From: Clostridia bacterium
GTDB taxonomy: Bacteria > Bacillota > Clostridia > Christensenellales > Aristaeellaceae
Length of the DNA stretch: 5,307 bases
Direction of reading: 5' to 3'
Assembly: GCA_024404275.1 (NCBI GenBank)
Contig: JAKSQG010000112.1
Location: 1-5,307, forward strand
Under the pieces are notes generated by a model. That model saw only the letters and a program-made list of their open reading frames with translations, was not told the origin of the DNA and did not search any database. The position numbers were made by a program, and so were the translations under genes. This document shows positions 4,257 to 5,307 of this stretch, one piece after another. Each line of letters starts with the position of its first letter. The first letter of the stretch is position 1.

Positions 4257-5307
4257 ATGAAAAAGACGCTTTTGCGCTCCCTTCTTGCGCTGCTGCTGAC
4301 CGCGCTGCTCTTCGGCGCCGCCGCTCACGCGGAGGAGGAACCCACCTTGCTGACCATCTATGAAGGTCCCAAGACCATGACCACCTCGGCGGACGCCGCC
4401 GTCAAGGTCAATGGCTATGAGCTGTTTGTCTATGACATCATGGTCAACCATGAGCACATCTGGAACGCCAACACCATCCCCACCACCACGCCTGTCACCT
4501 ACTTTGACTTTGAAGGCCGTGTGAAGGTCGAGATCACCATGCCCGGTCTTGCCGCCATCGAGAGCGCCGTCGTGCAGCCCCTCTCCTATGGCATCGTGCC
4601 CGAGGTGAAGGACAACACCGTATCCTTCCTGATCACCGAGCCCGGTCAGTACACCGTGGTGTTCAACGGCAGCGTCAACAAGGCCCTGCACATTTTCGCC
4701 AATCCGCTTGAGACCGATATCCCCGACCCCAACGACCCCGATGTATTGTACATCGGACCCGGTGAGTGGGTCATGGATGCCATTGCCCTCTCCGACGGTC
4801 AGACGCTGTACCTGTCCGGCGGTGCCGTGCTGCACTCCATCCTGTCTGTTGCCAACGTTAAAAACGTTACCATCCGCGGCCGCGGCATGATCGACGGCAG
4901 CGATTACGCCGCCTGGAACCAGCCCGGCTCTTACGCCCGCGTGCCCATCGACCTCAACCACTCCAAAAACATCACGGTCGAAGGCATCTGCATCGTCAAC
5001 TCCAACTGCTGGAACGTCAACTCCTACTCCTCCAAGGATGTGACCATCGATAACGTCAAGGTCATCTCCGGCCGTCAGAACGGCGACGGTTTCACCTTCC
5101 AGTCCTGCACCAACCATGTGGTCACCAACAGCTTTGTCCGCAGCTGGGATGACAGCCTCGTCATCAAAAACTACTCCGGCTCCACCAAGGGCATCACCTT
5201 CAAAAACATGCAGGTGTGGACCGACCTGGCCCAGTCCATGGAGATCGGCTATGAGACCGACAAGGGTCTGACCCTCGACCCCGAGATCAGCGATGTGCTG
5301 TTTGAGG
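4257..5307 (+). CDS. Secreted right-handed beta-helix glycoside hydrolase (GH28/GH49-like), 3' end outside window
   Basis: The first 350 residues are visible and the frame is still open at the window end. The start is ATG 4257 with AGGAGG at 4241-4246, 10 nt upstream. The signal peptide is MKKTLLRSLL plus an Ala/Leu core, with cleavage likely after AHA (residue 25), so it is exported. Residues about 30-150 form a beta-sandwich-like N-terminal domain containing VQPLSYGIVP (106-115) and LHIFANP (144-150). From about 165 onward come short beta-helix rungs: LYIGPGEW, LYLSGGAVLHS, NVTIRGRGMIDG, NITVEGICIVNS, DVTIDNVKVISG. The motifs NGDG (275-278) and WDD (297-299) place three acidic residues, D277, D298 and D299, in the spacing seen in GH28 polygalacturonases and GH49 dextranases, where such Asp residues catalyse inverting hydrolysis. 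The N-terminal domain plus helix layout resembles GH49 more than plain GH28. The substrate, a dextran-like glucan or a pectic glycan, cannot be decided. A LacI-type operator sits in its leader. Confidence 0.85.
   Translation, partial: MKKTLLRSLLALLLTALLFGAAAHAEEEPTLLTIYEGPKTMTTSADAAVKVNGYELFVYDIMVNHEHIWNANTIPTTTPVTYFDFEGRVKVEITMPGLAAIESAVVQPLSYGIVPEVKDNTVSFLITEPGQYTVVFNGSVNKALHIFANPLETDIPDPNDPDVLYIGPGEWVMDAIALSDGQTLYLSGGAVLHSILSVANVKNVTIRGRGMIDGSDYAAWNQPGSYARVPIDLNHSKNITVEGICIVNSNCWNVNSYSSKDVTIDNVKVISGRQNGDGFTFQSCTNHVVTNSFVRSWDDSLVIKNYSGSTKGITFKNMQVWTDLAQSMEIGYETDKGLTLDPEISDVLFE

Noticed and set aside
4146..5117. 323-codon open frame on the minus strand
   Set aside because: It is antisense to the beta-helix enzyme, with repetitive Gly/Asp/Val/His composition and no start signals. 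It would also read through the divergent promoter region.

Overview
The window looks like a carbohydrate-utilisation locus from a Gram-positive anaerobe, most likely a clostridial Bacillota. This is an inference from the strong AGGAGG-type ribosome binding sites, the GC-rich codon use with AT-rich intergenic promoters, the lysine-led signal peptides and the family content. No marker gene fixes the taxon.

Layout. Positions 1-345 (+) are the C-terminal end of a GH65-type glycoside phosphorylase/hydrolase. After an 83-bp gap with a possible weak promoter/hairpin comes a complete D-isomer-specific 2-hydroxyacid dehydrogenase (429-1424, +). A strong bidirectional terminator (1439-1480) separates it from a convergent minus-strand unit. 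That unit reads right to left: a LacI-family regulator (3135 down to 2125), then 25 bp later a small secreted protein of unknown function (2099 down to 1518). Next, still on the minus strand and with its own promoter and terminator, is a secreted beta-sandwich, CBM-like protein (4025 down to 3309). A 231-bp divergent control region (4026-4256) separates it from a secreted right-handed beta-helix enzyme (4257 to beyond 5307, +), cut off by the window end.

Two points stand out. First, the LacI-family gene is full length and canonical from its helix-turn-helix to its LPVYLVERGSV C-terminus, but it has two in-frame TAG codons (codons 163 and 314) and ends at TGA. It is either a young pseudogene with two nonsense mutations and no frameshift, or a gene whose TAG codons are read through. 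No other gene end seen here uses TAG as its stop (one TAA and one TGA on the plus strand; TGA, TGA and TAA on the minus strand), but the sample is too small to decide.

Second, the divergent region carries two near-identical CG-centred palindromes of LacI-operator type, GGTTTAACGCTAAACC and GGTTTAACGCTCAACC. Each starts exactly 14 bp downstream of the -10 box of the promoter it faces. The two secreted proteins therefore look co-repressed by one LacI-type protein, and the adjacent interrupted regulator is the obvious candidate. The inferred logic is an extracellular beta-helix enzyme and a secreted glycan-binding-like partner induced by a sugar, with intracellular GH65 and dehydrogenase activities nearby. 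The actual glycan is not evident from the sequence.
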